Below, in pieces: positions 13,575 to 25,099 of a DNA stretch of 64,000 nt. The stretch covers positions 4,278,001 to 4,342,000 of the forward strand of contig NC_092040.1 of assembly GCF_003086295.3 (NCBI RefSeq), written 5' to 3'. Made by a program: the position numbers and the translations under genes. Source of the stretch: Arachis hypogaea (Eukaryota; Streptophyta; Magnoliopsida; Fabales; Fabaceae). Under the pieces are notes generated by a model. The model saw only the letters and a program-made list of their open reading frames with translations. It had not been told where the DNA came from and did no database searches. Each line of letters begins with the position of its first letter. Within the stretch, counting starts at the first letter, position 1.

Positions 13575-14930
13575 TTATCGAGCATGATGTCTTCTCCTCC
13601 ATTGGTTCCACATTTCTTGTGCAAGTTGATCTCTCCATCTACCCCAAGCATCACTCGTTTCAATATGGTGGATCGTCTCACCATCTACTCCAAGTATATT
13701 TTGATCTTCTATCTCATCAATAGGATCCACAACCATCACTCTTCTAATATGATTATGTAAAAGGCAACAAACAGTTATAATTCTTCCTTGAGTCTTAATA
13801 GGATAAAATGATCTTCCCCTTAAAATTTCTCATCTTGCTTTCAATACTCCAAATGCCCTTTCAATGACATTCCTAGCTTGTGAGTGTTTCATATTAAAAA
13901 ACTCTTGAGCTGTACTGGGTTGATTATGTGGATTAAACTCACTCAAATGATATTTTTGTCCTCTATAAGGTGCCAAAAATCCTTCACAATTCATATATCC
14001 AGCATCACATAAGTAATAATGACCTAGTGTGACATACACAATTGAACAAAATTAATGAAAGATCAAATGGTTACTTTGATAACATATTAAAGTCTCAATA
14101 AAATACCTTGGGGAACACTAAACCCATTGCGAAATAGTGCATCTCGCAATACCCTAGAATCCGCAGCTGAACCCTCCCAACCCGCCAGTACGTAGATAAA
14201 TTGCATATCGGGAGCAACCACTCCAAGCACATTGGTTGTTATGTCACCTTTTCTGTTTCGATATCTAGGCTTGTCAGCCTCAAGGACATTGACTTTGATA
14301 TGAGTACCATCTAAGGCTCCTAGGCAATCCTAAAATCCAAAACAAAGATCAATTAACTCAATCCTAAAGATCACCAACCATATGAGATTTAATAACATTA
14401 GCAAAATAAATTACCTTAAACCATTTCCATCGTTCATCCATTCTATACTGGCTAAATGGTTGAGGTTTCTTCAGTAAGAGATTATGACATCTCAAAATAG
14501 CAAGCAATACATCATTAAACCGCCTACTAATTGTTTCTTCAGATCTCACAAATTGTCTCTTTATTACTCTAATTTTGACGTCATGTGCTATAATATGTAA
14601 AAACATGGCAACCATTTCTTCCACACCCATATTCCTACTTGGTTCTAACCTTCCAACCCTTTTAAGCATGTTACACAATGCATGAAAAGCACATCTATCC
14701 ATTCTTGTGTTTTCTATACATGCTAGATCACTAAAATAAATAATTCTATCAACACTAACATCTCTTATTACTTGCCTACTATAACTATCATTCCATTTTC
14801 TTTTCTTTTTTTTCAATTGCAATATAATCAAAATATAGCAAATCATCAACAACTTAACCATAAGGTCATTCATTAATTCAAAATGTAAAATCAAGCAGGC
14901 AATAACTTTCATCTTCTGTTTGGGATCCAT
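13575..14930 (-). pseudogene. Harbinger transposase-derived DDE nuclease (HARBI1-like), one in-frame stop
   Basis: Three exons: 14415-14930, 14107-14329 and 13575-14023, joined in phase by GT-AG introns, give a 395-aa reading frame plus stop. The N-terminal part has the helix-turn-helix region with RNMGVEEMVAMFLHIIAHDV and RSEETISRRFNDVL. Exon 2 begins [15 protein letters not shown] (first catalytic D, about residue 179) and includes [19 protein letters not shown]. Exon 3 has GHYYLCDAGY (second D, about 253), FFNMKHSQARNVIERAFGV (E, about 301) and then a TGA at 13830-13832, codon 311, where relatives usually have tryptophan. The frame then stays open for 84 more codons to a TAA at 13575-13577. 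It looks recently inactivated. It would cut and join the element's own ends. Confidence 0.9.
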
Positions 14931-14934
14931 TCTG

Positions 14935-16560
14935 CAAAAAAATAAAATAAAATAAAATAAAATATTTAGCTAGAAGACTTAACTATTTATTTATTCTATG
15001 TAAACACTATGAACCTGCGGAAAGAGGGGGGAGAGGAAGTCTATGAAAACACTTGATTTATAGACTAGCCTTACCAATGTAAACAATATAATACATGAGC
15101 ATTGATCGGCAAAACTCACTCAGAAATCTCATGTCATTCTAACATAAATTGGTGCTGATAACAAAATGAATAACCTGGGAAATACTGTCAATTTATTTAA
15201 TTCTTACCCCCAAAGATAAGAACATATGAAAAAGACATTTCCGTGTTGCTCCAAATATAAGTAAAGTCCCAACAATAAACAAGTTACAACTTGACAAAAC
15301 AGAATCATAAAACATGGAATGTATGAAAAAGAAGTTTTTATGTTGCTGCAAATGTAAGCTTCAACATAAAACAAATCACATTTTGACAAATCAAATCATG
15401 AAATATGGAGCATGCACAGAACATCATGTACATGAACAGAGAACATCCATTCAAGTAGAAAACTGGAAAAAAAATATTTGTTGGAATAATGAACAGAAGA
15501 AAAACAAAATTGGTGATCGAGCATTAAATTGTCCCAGCACCTACATTTGTGATGTTTTATATACATTTTTGAATAAGGGTCTGTCTGTAGTATCATAAAA
15601 AATTAAGGTATTTATATGAATAAGGAGCCTGATATTCCCTTACTTAGAATCATGAATACATGTAAGAATGTGGCCATCACATTGGTAAAATATTTAAACT
15701 CCACAAAGTACAACCTCAGAAATATATCGCATGTTAAATAATCCAAATCTTAAAATATTAAAATATTTAGTTAGAAGACTTTACTATTTATTTATTCTAT
15801 ATAATGATTACTATAGCAGGCTAAAATGTGGAAAGAATAAAGGTAAGAATTACCACTTTATATTTTCCAAAATCCAAATACAATGGAATTCTTCCAAAGC
15901 TGCTTTGATTTAAAGCTCGGTAATTTAAAGCTGCTTTGATTTCTTCCAAATGTTACAGAGCATCTTCACATATATGTATGCAGTTCTCAGTTATCACACC
16001 CCACAGGAAACATATGATTAGAAGAAATAAATTGAAGTAAGAAAAAAATAATTAATCTTTAATTAAATATGCTTTACCCTGCTTAACCAGCATTCATGTC
16101 CATTACCATTTTAATCCAACAAACATTTCATCCAAAATTATAACATAACTATGAACCAAAATCCAGACCAAAAAAAAAAATCCAAACTAAACAATGAGAT
16201 CAAACCATAGATATATATATCACTTAACTTTCCTTTAATTTGATTTCAAAATTTCAATTTCATGAAGGGATAAGGACACACATACACATATATACAATCT
16301 AGTGATGCGCCATTTAAATTGTAGCCATTCATTAATATACAGGGAGGATATTTCATGCCCCATTCATTCTAGAATTAACAGCCAAGCGCCCAAGACATTC
16401 ACACTATCATAATTAGCTGTAAGAAAGGATGAAGATCAAGTATATTGATGGACAAGTGCTAATGTGTCTCAAACTAAATCGTCTTAAAAAAAGTGCATCA
16501 TGCATGTCTTACCAATTAATTATTCAGCAAAGAAAGAAATAAAGCAATTGGCAATAACAT
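14935..16560. other. Non-coding interior of the Harbinger element
   Basis: No gene is supported. The segment includes the 5' side of the transposase gene and the first copy of a ~98-bp internal direct repeat (15922-16021). Confidence 0.4.
15922..16021. repeat. Internal direct repeat, copy 1
   Basis: It matches 17324-17420 almost base for base, including aaagctgctttgatttcttc and gtatgcagttctcagtt. The high similarity implies a fairly recent duplication inside the element. Confidence 0.85.
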
Positions 16561-17323
16561 GAAATACCTAGTTAGATGTTCAGAAACAATCTCATCCTTC
16601 AGAAGATCTTCATTAACTGCCTTATCATTCTTCTTTCCAACAATAGTGCAAGTCTCAAGACCTGCATGAGGCACAAAGTCCAGATGGAGAGCATGTTAAG
16701 ATTATGATAATTAAACTAGGATTTAGGCAGAAACTTGTCAGGTATCAAAAGTTGTTTATCAGTGATAACATATTTATGGTTAATATATCTATTTTGATGG
16801 CACTGCAAAAGGTAAGTATAGAATGTGATTGCGTCTTGTATAACAAGTAGTTAAAACTCTGTCCGTTCAATCCTCCAATCACCTCAAGAACTAACTCTTA
16901 ATAGGAATAGCCAAATATAGCACACTGTATAACTAAATTACTTCTTCTTTTATAGCTTTTGTAAACAACATTACATGCATTCACTTCACATGTTTAGTTC
17001 AAAGCCACTTACCATTTAACTCATTAGCATTCTTATTATACTGCCGCACCACTTTTCTGAAAACAAAAAAAAATATACATTCAGATTTCAGCAGCGTTCA
17101 AATAATGTTCAAGCTGGGAGGGGCTAGAAACTGAAGATACACACCTAGTAAAACAAGGAAGCTACAATCTCTTGATAAATAATACAATAGTTGTGGTTTT
17201 TAGCCAACCTGAAAATTGACAGGCTCCTATGGCTCAGACTTAACAAGCTCTTCGACAGAATTTCGGTAATTAGCAATCAAGTCTCTGTAACAAGAAGAAA
17301 AATAAATACGTGTTTAGCATCAA

Positions 17324-17420
17324 AATTTAAAGCTGCTTTGATTTCTTCCAAATGTTACAGAGCATCTTCACAGATATGTATGCAGTTCTCAGTTGTCACA
17401 CCCCACAAGAAACATATAAT
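17324..17420. repeat. Internal direct repeat, copy 2
   Basis: Second copy of the 15922-16021 sequence. It lies just upstream (plus sense) of the captured-exon segment 17209-17284 and within its adjacent intron. Confidence 0.85.
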
Positions 17421-17867
17421 TAGTAAAACTAGGTTAGAGTTATCTTTTTTTAGCTCTCAGTGACATAATTGCAAATATCTGGCAGAGTAAAAGAATTGCA
17501 AGCAATTTTGGTTCTTGAAAAACAATAAAAAACAGCAAACACATGACTAGGTGATGTGCTCCAAAACTCAATCACCAATTCACCATATAACCTTCATTTT
17601 CTCCCCTTAAATTTCAAACACCAAAACTCAAAAGCACTCACTGTGGAAAACAACTTTTCAATTTGTGACCTTATGCAAACTTAACAACGATGTTAACTAC
17701 CTCAGATCAGTGTCATCATCAAATCATCAGAAATTTGGTGTCAAAAACATCGTAATCATCAACTTACATATCTTATTCGGAGGGTAGCCCCTATTTCCAG
17801 CATCAATAGCAACCAATTTGCTCTTATTTAGTATCCCCTGCAACCAACAGAAGAAAGTGAAAGAGGT

Positions 17868-17869
17868 CA

Positions 17870-17908
<39 letters not shown>

Positions 17909-17940
17909 TCGAAAGTGAAAGAGAGACAGAGGGATAGAGA
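17868..17940. repeat. (GA)n-rich tract in a leader-like segment
   Basis: On the plus strand gagaga runs are interspersed with gaaag; read on the minus strand this is a CT-rich tract typical of plant 5' leaders. Confidence 0.8.
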
Positions 17941-18619
17941 AAGAACCGTATGCGAAGCACTAGAGAACCGGTGACAAAGCTTCCTCGTCGACGACGAACT
18001 CGACGCCAAGCAAGAGAGTGATGGAGGAGAGAGACCAAACGCGAACACGCGACGCAGAGGATCCGGCTAGAGGCGCGGCAGCAACGACGGCAAGCATACA
18101 GTCGCGGTGAACTGATGTGAGCTGCGATGATGGAACACGAACATAAACGAACGATTGAAGTGAATTTCCTTCTAGAATAAGGTGACGGGTGGTTGTGCAA
18201 ACTCAAATCGGCGGCGAGACGGTGCTGACGCCGGTGGAGCTTCCATGAATTTGGGGAAGAAGCTTGGCTAGGTTTTAGTTTCGATGGGGGAAGGGCTCTG
18301 CTAGGGTTTTGGTTTCTAATCAAATGAGGAGTAAAAATCTGAAAAGAAGGGTTGGAGTGAAATTAACAAGGGTATTTTGGTCTTTTCACTTTATTATACA
18401 CATTCCATTCCCATTGGAATTAAAGATAACCAGGGGAGAGATGGGAATGAAATGGGTTGGATTTTGATTCCAGGGAATAAAACATACCCAGGAATAATTT
18501 TTTAAATCTTGAACCAAACATGGGAATAAGATATTCCCATCTCAAAATTTCTGGGAATATACTTGTATTCCCTCCAACCACACACACCCTTAGTAGTCGG
18601 GAGAAAATCCAGTTTTAGT

Positions 18620-20610
18620 ATATTAAGTAGATATATTCATATGTATATTATTTATATCCTAATTCAAAAAATAAAAGTCAAGTCTAATAAAAAGAAAAGA
18701 TTCACTAATAAAGTGGCCTTTTACTATAAGTCTTATCTTTTAAAAAGGCCAACACCAAAAAGAGATCCAACTCTATTTAATTTGACGAGTAATCGCCTGA
18801 TATTTCTCCACTATATTTAGAAGAGAGATTTTAATAGACTCCTAAAATAAAAAGAATAATTATTTATTAAAAAAATAGAACTATTCTAAGTCTCTAACAC
18901 AGTACTTATCAATTTTACTATAAATATACTGACACTCCAGATATAATTCACATTTTAATCTATTAAAACTTACCTAAAATCTTTGCTAACTTAAATATCG
19001 GAATCTTTTATAAGTATCACCCTCCATCTCCTTACAAAAAACTTAAATAAACGACATCTCGACATCAAAGAGGTCGAACATTATCACACTACGGATGTAA
19101 ACCTCACGTTCGGTCCAATCAACGTTCCAGATCTTTATCGTAACATATATTAATAAATAAAATATTTATTTAAAGAAAATCTAATTTTGCCTTAGTCCTG
19201 ACGAAACGGAACAGACTATCCACTTTGCCAACGCTTAAGAGGCTAAAGGTGATGACTGATGAGCGATGACTAAAATGAGCTCGTTTCAATGTTTTGGTTG
19301 ATCTACGGGGCTCAGTCCATAAGCCCATATAAATCCTTATATAAAGGCCCAGTTGTGTATTTTTAATTTTAGGCCCTAAATTGCTAACTCTGTATAAAAA
19401 GATACCTAAGCCTTAAAAAAATTTCTTATAGCCCAATATAAAAAAGGAAAAAAATATCGTTTATGTGTAAATAGTTTTTTTTTCTTTTGAACTTATATCC
19501 TAGTTCAATACAAAAACAAAAAATATTATTTATTTATATTTTCTTCAACGCTAAATAAAGTAAAATATGAATATTTTCAGTATCTTAAAATCTTATACAA
19601 AATGTTCTTTCATTTAGTAATTAGGTGGACCTTTAAAAGCTCGAATCTTTTTAAAAATTTTATTTAGGGTACAAATCAGGAGGACAGAAAAGTAACGAAT
19701 ATAGAAAAAATAGAAATGGGGACAAAAATATAGATTAGAATAATTTTTTTGGACATAAATATATTTTTTTATTTTAAAATTAAAATTAAATGCAAGTACT
19801 AGAAGAAGAAAAAGCTAGACTAGACCTATAAAAAGTATATTAATTTAAAACAACGAAAATTTAACTTACCATGGTTTCTTATCTTTATTTTTAATATAAT
19901 TAAATAGTTTTCTATATATATTGTTTGTTTGTAAAAAATATATGCATTCATTCAATTATGTATTGTCATATAATGTTGTTGTATTTTACATTCATCATAT
20001 CAACAATTATTCGAAAAATAGATATGATTGATTAACGGTATAAAATTATTTATATTGTCAACTAATGAAAATAAACTTTTATATTTTTAAATAATTATGT
20101 TAATATTTATTAAATTATTATCCAACTATTAATTATGTTCCACTCAATTATAAAATTCATTTTCTATAATATTTACAGCATTTTTTTAAAAACTAAAACA
20201 GTTGTTATAAACAAGATCATTAAAGAGTGAAAATAAAAAATATTGCATAACTTTAAAATAAAAAATATTAGTTAATAGATTGATTAATAATATTCTTTCT
20301 TATCTCTGTTTTTTTTTTAAGAAAAAAGAGACACCAATAAATAAAAAACTAAGATTTGATTTAGTAATTAATTAATTAGTTAGTTAGTTTTATAAAATAC
20401 AATGTTGTTACTTATTGAATTTTTATTGATCTAATTTATGTAATTATTTTTCTAATTTTACTATTAAGTCCAATTTAATAAGATAATTGTTGTTGTATGT
20501 TAATATTAATAAAATATATTTTATTTTAAACAAACATAAATCTCAAAAGAATTATCTATAATTTAAGGTATAGAAATCTTGGTCACTGTATCTGAAATTT
20601 GTACAATAAT
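18620..20610. other. AT-rich intergenic DNA with a possible LTR fragment
   Basis: No gene is seen. The stretch around 18950-19150 (acatctcgacatcaaagagg; cacgttcggtccaatcaacg; atctttatcgtaaca) is less AT-rich and looks to me like the end of a Ty3-gypsy LTR, but I found no partner LTR or target duplication. The rest is low-complexity A/T DNA. Confidence 0.3.
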
Positions 20611-20611
20611 G

Positions 20612-20723
20612 CAAAATTAATATAAATAAATATATTTGTATTATTATACATATTCGAGTATATTGGTCAAGACTTTTATATGATCGATCATATTCGGATA
20701 CTCAGTATTTAATTTATATATAA
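20612..20723. repeat. ~110-bp direct repeat, copy 1 (truncated at a Helitron end)
   Basis: It aligns with 25683-25790: both contain gagtatattggtcaagactt, ttatatgat-gatc-tat and cagtatttaatttatatata. The match stops exactly where CTAG begins at 20724. Confidence 0.8.
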
Positions 20724-20752
20724 CTAGCGTGATAACCCGTGTAATACACGGG
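20724..20752 (-). mobile_element. Helitron-type 3' terminus (hairpin plus CTAG)
   Basis: On the minus strand the sequence reads CCCGTGT-att-ACACGGG (20736-20752), an eight-base spacer, CTAG (20724-20727), then host T. A short GC-rich hairpin a few bases before CTRR-T is the hallmark of Helitron 3' ends. The element would extend rightwards over the B3 gene. Its 5' TC end was not located, so the element's length is unknown. Confidence 0.65.
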
Positions 20753-21170
20753 ATTCACGAAATTTAAACCATTTTAAAAAAATATTAAGAATATAACTAA
20801 AATGTATTTTATAAAAATAGATATGTTGTATTAATTTTAGATAATTATAAAATTATCACTAACCTAAAATAAAAAAATAAAATACAACAATTATTCAATA
20901 TGTCAATAAATGGTATAATATATTTTCTAAGATAATAAAAGATAATAAAATATTCAAATAATTGTTAGACACTAAAAAAAAGTCCAACAGAGATGTAGTT
21001 TATTATTACGTATTATGTTAAAAATACATAACGTCAAGATACCTACTGATAGCAAAATAAAATATATACAACATATATAAATTTATTCATTAAACAAAAA
21101 ATAAAATATGTCCAAGACAACTTAACACATAATTCAAAATATCCATCAAATAGAGTTATACATAGGAGGC

Positions 21171-23655
21171 CTAACATCGCTGAATCGATAACTCTATCTG
21201 GCGGTTAGCTATCGAGCCGAGTTTTAAAATAATGATATCACCCTCTTTTAAATTGTATATTCTACAACACTCACTCCACCCGACTCCAAATTTTCATTCT
21301 GTACCTCTTCCTCCACTTTTCAGTAAGTGGAAAAAGAACACATTCTTCTCTACATTGGAATCTGGACCGGTGATCGTCTAAATCGAACCATCTCCACATA
21401 GTTTAAGATACGCAGCAAATTTTGAAGCCAAATACTGCAATGAATAATTCATAGTTAACACAAACATAATATTTTCATACACAATGAATAACAGATTTAG
21501 GAAGAACATCCAATAAGTTTGCAAGAAAAAAAAACAAAAGAAAACACTCTTTTGAGATCAATTTACCAATCTAGATTGTCCGACATCCGAAGCTGTGATG
21601 ATCATTTCATAAGAAACCTCGGGAGCATATCTAATTTAGGATAATATGAATATGTTAGTCACCAGACTAAAAAATAGCAAGCTATCCCATGATATTAAAA
21701 TCCAAAACACAAGGAAAAAAGTTACATCTAGCATTACCTAGGATCAGCCAATTTGTTTGCCGCGTTACTTTGTTCGTTGACCTCCAATGATAAACTACTT
21801 CCACTAGATAAATCTATCGGATTATGCAGATTATCCCCTACCAGTGTCCCATCTTGATCATTGTTTCCATTACCATCTGATGAAAACTGATCATCAGATG
21901 GTTCAGACCCAAATAAAACCATCACATCAGCTGATGACTCCTCATCAATCCTGGTATACTTGATGTGGAACACTCTTGATACATTATCAGGTGTCTCTGG
22001 GTCCATTAGCTTAGGCACATATGCATTAGGATCAAGGTGAACTTGTATGGGTTGGTTGTCCTTATCCCACAATGAAATAAAAAAAATTCCAAAACCGACA
22101 TACCTAAATTCAACAGATGCCTCTCTATCGATAAGATAGGAAGTTCTAATCTGTTCAAATGAGTAGTCAGTTATGAGCAACTGATCATTCTTTCTTATCA
22201 CCTCCAGGACTAAACAATTATCTAGCTCGTCAATAACATAAAACATTGGACCTAATCGTTCCCCATGATTTGAAATAAAAGTTGGAGGAAGAGCTCTGTC
22301 ACCCTATATTTAAATTTTTCCAAAGTTAATTCATGTGTAACAAAACATGCTAAAAAACCTTTACATAATTTTACCTAATTATTTAACAATAGAGGTATTT
22401 TAAATCTACCATTATTACCAACTGAGCAACACAAGAGAACAATAATCACGTAAATGAACTAATATTATAATGAAAAGAAAGCCCTAGCATAAATAATTGA
22501 GAACATTATAGTTGAGTAAACAGCTAAAATTTAAACAAAATATCCATAGAAAAGGGACAAAGGGGCAAAGCAATCACTCTCAGACATGCAGAAAATAGTA
22601 GAAAATAACAAATTAAATATCATAAAGTCAAATCAGGAATCTAATTAATTGAGATTGATACTATTGGCCAAAACTGCACATTGGCCATCAAGCTTATTAA
22701 GAATCAAAGAGAAAACTGAGAGATTTCAACAATAAAAAAGAAATTTTTGTTATCTTGATAGATTCTGAAACTAAATTATGTACATGAATTTCGAATCATC
22801 TTTTCAGGTATTAATAAATGTTAAATTTTTAAAATCATTATCAATATATGTATGATTAGTAAACATGATATTTTTTATTTTAAATCGACATTGATAATTT
22901 ATCAAAACTAATCTTTTTAGAGTTATTGTAGTCTATATCCATTTGAGAACAGAAAGATCAGGAACACAGAATTAGCTAATCAAACTCATCTAACAGGAAA
23001 AAAACTATCAAGAGGAGGAAAGTAGAAAAGACCACTAACTGAATATAAATTAAAAACAAATCATTCGAAGTTAAAGATTTAACCCACCTCTTTAATCAGT
23101 TAACATGCATGATATAATATTCCATAATATATTTCGTTACCTGCTTACTAAAAAGGCGAAATCTAAAAATCAATTCCTTTCCGTTGGACCAGTATTGCTG
23201 GGTTGCTAAAAACCTCCTATTAGCACATAATGGTACGATTAGAATTTAAGACTGAGACTTTTAATCAAAAAACCAACTAACTAAGTATACACAAAAAAAA
23301 AGTAACAAATTAAAAGCACATTAATGAAAAATACCCAAGAGACCACGTTGGAAAACTACTACACAACATATTTTACAGATTACAACAACTTCTGAAATCT
23401 GACCTACATATAAATGAGAAGTCAATAAAATTAAATTACAACATGAAAAATATATGAGAAAGAATTAAAAAAAACTATAGATGGCATAACATCGATATTT
23501 AATTGACATTAAAATTTTCAAAAGTTAATCTGAAATACATTGGCCGAAAAAATAAATGAGACTTCAATCGAACTAAAAATGCAGCAAAAAAAACATCTTC
23601 TCTAATGCTAAGCAACATACCTGTTTGGATCTTCTTTATTGGCATCCATGGCCAT
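21171..23655 (-). pseudogene. Two-B3-domain (REM-like) gene with two internal stops in domain 2
   Basis: Exons 23621-23655, 23141-23216, 21738-22303, 21567-21630 and 21171-21434 join in phase through GT-AG introns. The start is ATGGCCATGGATGCC, directly preceded by an in-frame TGA. The protein begins MAMDANKEDPNRR. A first B3-like domain spans about residues 40-125 (LPPTFISNHGERLGPMFYVI), an acidic Ser/Asp-rich linker follows, and a second B3 domain begins near residue 225. In the last exon the same frame meets TAG (21378-21380) and TGA (21294-21296), yet continues GWSECCRIYNLKEGD to a final TAG at 21171-21173, 334 codons in all. B3 proteins are plant DNA-binding regulators. The transcript may still make a 265-aa, one-domain protein. 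A probable leader exon with a GT donor lies at 24849 to about 25020. Confidence 0.8.
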
Positions 23656-24848
23656 TCAGCCTTATCAGATAGAGAGAGTTGGTATAAAGATTCAAGAACA
23701 AAGAAAATATCTTGTCTCTTACTGTAAAAGAGAAAATTATAATAAAGTAAACCCTAATAGGAGATTTCAACAAAGTCAAGAAAAACAGGTGATAAAATTG
23801 AATAAAGAAACTTAAAGAACAGACATAAAAAAAGAACAGCAACCATTTATAAATAAAAGAAGAAATAGAGGAACAAAAATATCATTATTTATTCTAGTAA
23901 ATTAAATTTCTACTAATGCTAATTATAATGTTGAGAAGTTTAAGAAAGCTAACAACTACTACTAATAATAATTTAAAGAAACAATCATGAATTATGAATT
24001 TGTTAATTAGAATATGCATTACAAACGATATGAAAAAAAAGAAAATATACAAAAATTAAATCAATAATAAAATATAAAAGACCAGAATGAATATCAAAAA
24101 ATTATAATTACAATTTTATTTTTTTTACTCTTAAAAGTGTTTTAAATTATCTGCTTAAATTTTTCTTATTCGATACAATATAGTAATACTAAAATTACCG
24201 AATTTCACACGGCCAATACAACTTCACTAAAATTGAATTAATTAACTTGCTAAAAAAAATTAACAAAAAAAATAACTTCCTGTTATTATCCTTTGAAGTT
24301 CTCTCACGTTAATAACTTACATTTTAGTATGTTACCTTAAATATAGCTTCTTAATCAAGATGATTAACAAAAGTAGCACCTATCCACGTGTAACAACCTG
24401 CTAACAAAAAGCATAAAAAAAAGAACTTAATAACAATCAGATGTTGGAGATATCCAAGTGTCAGAGATCCGTTGTTTTGGAAATAAAAAATGTCTTTCTT
24501 TCTTTTTAAATCGGGAAGAACCTCTCCTTGAACGATACATGCATGCCAAAATATATGACAATCTCTTATATTGGTTCAAATTAAAACTCAGCAAAATGGG
24601 AGAGCAACAAAAATTTGAGTATTAGACAAAAAAATAATCAGAAAAGATACTTGAACTGAGACTATTCACATAAAGGTATTAACTGGATATTTTTAGAAGA
24701 CAAAACTTTAGTTGATGAAATTACCGAAAGGAAAGCTAGAAAAAATGAAAAGAAAAGCAAAAGAAAAAAAAGTGAAGAGAAGATCATGTTGGGACTGCAA
24801 TAGTTACGGCAAAACCTTCACTTGTTATTCGATTGTCAAAAAATTTAC

Positions 24849-25020
24849 CTGTTGAAAGAAATGGAGACAGACCACTGGAGATGACGACAAGTTTGTATCT
24901 TGTATGATTATTTGGGGTTTAACCATGCAAAAAGTTGGGCGGTGTCTTTCTGGGTTGAGTGAGCTGAGACCCCAGAGAGAGAGAGGATGGACGGCGACGG
25001 CGTTAGGTCTTCTTTCTGAC
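24849..25020 (-). other. Probable untranslated leader exon of the B3 gene
   Basis: On the minus strand a CT-rich, GC-moderate segment ends in TTTCTTTCAACAG followed by GTAAAT, a good donor. A matching acceptor (GATAAG) lies five bases before the ATG at 23655. The intervening 1.2 kb would be a leader intron. The plus-strand tgtgtgtg and gagagaga tracts at 24975-25100 fit a promoter/leader region. Confidence 0.5.
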
Positions 25021-25099
25021 CTCCTTTTTTTTTTATTGCGCGTGTGTGTGTAATGTTTGTGAACTTTGTTTTTTGATTGCGTGTGTGTGGAGGTAGGAA

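Larger units (their letters stand above)
16568..18330 (-). pseudogene. Host-gene-like exons captured inside the Harbinger element
   Basis: On the minus strand there is a GC-rich leader with CT repeats (about 17838-18330), ending at a CAG acceptor-like site. It is followed by segments bounded by good splice signals: 17768-17837 (reads ILNKSKLVAIDAGNRGYPPN), 17209-17284 (reads DLIANYRNSVEELVKSEP, then TAG), 17013-17056 (reads KVVRQYNKNANELN) and 16568-16661 (reads LETCTIVGKKNDKAVNED and onward). The last two join in frame. The TAG and a phase mismatch between the second and third pieces suggest a non-functional copy. I do not recognise the parent gene. An alternative is a degenerate second transposon ORF. 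Confidence 0.5.
12537..18589. mobile_element. PIF/Harbinger DNA transposon, 6053 bp
   Basis: The left terminus GGGTGTGTGTGGTT (12537-12550) is the exact inverse of the right terminus AACCACACACACCC (18576-18589). The element is flanked by the trinucleotide TTA at 12534-12536 and 18590-18592, the target duplication expected of PIF/Harbinger. Subterminal sequence on both sides also matches in inverted form (tcctagg/ggaata-type motifs). Inside are a subterminal repeat array, a three-exon transposase on the minus strand, and a GC-richer segment with host-like exons. No second MYB/SANT-like ORF, usual for autonomous members, was recognised. With a stop in the transposase, this copy is probably non-autonomous. 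Confidence 0.93.

Noticed and set aside
17727..18323. 198-codon ORF
   Set aside because: Reads through a CT-repeat leader (SLSLSLS runs) and across a good splice acceptor; better explained as an untranslated leader within the Harbinger cargo.
18642..19146. Complete solo LTR (TG..CA)
   Set aside because: A plausible CA end is present but no matching start or target duplication could be shown, so it is mentioned only as a possible fragment.
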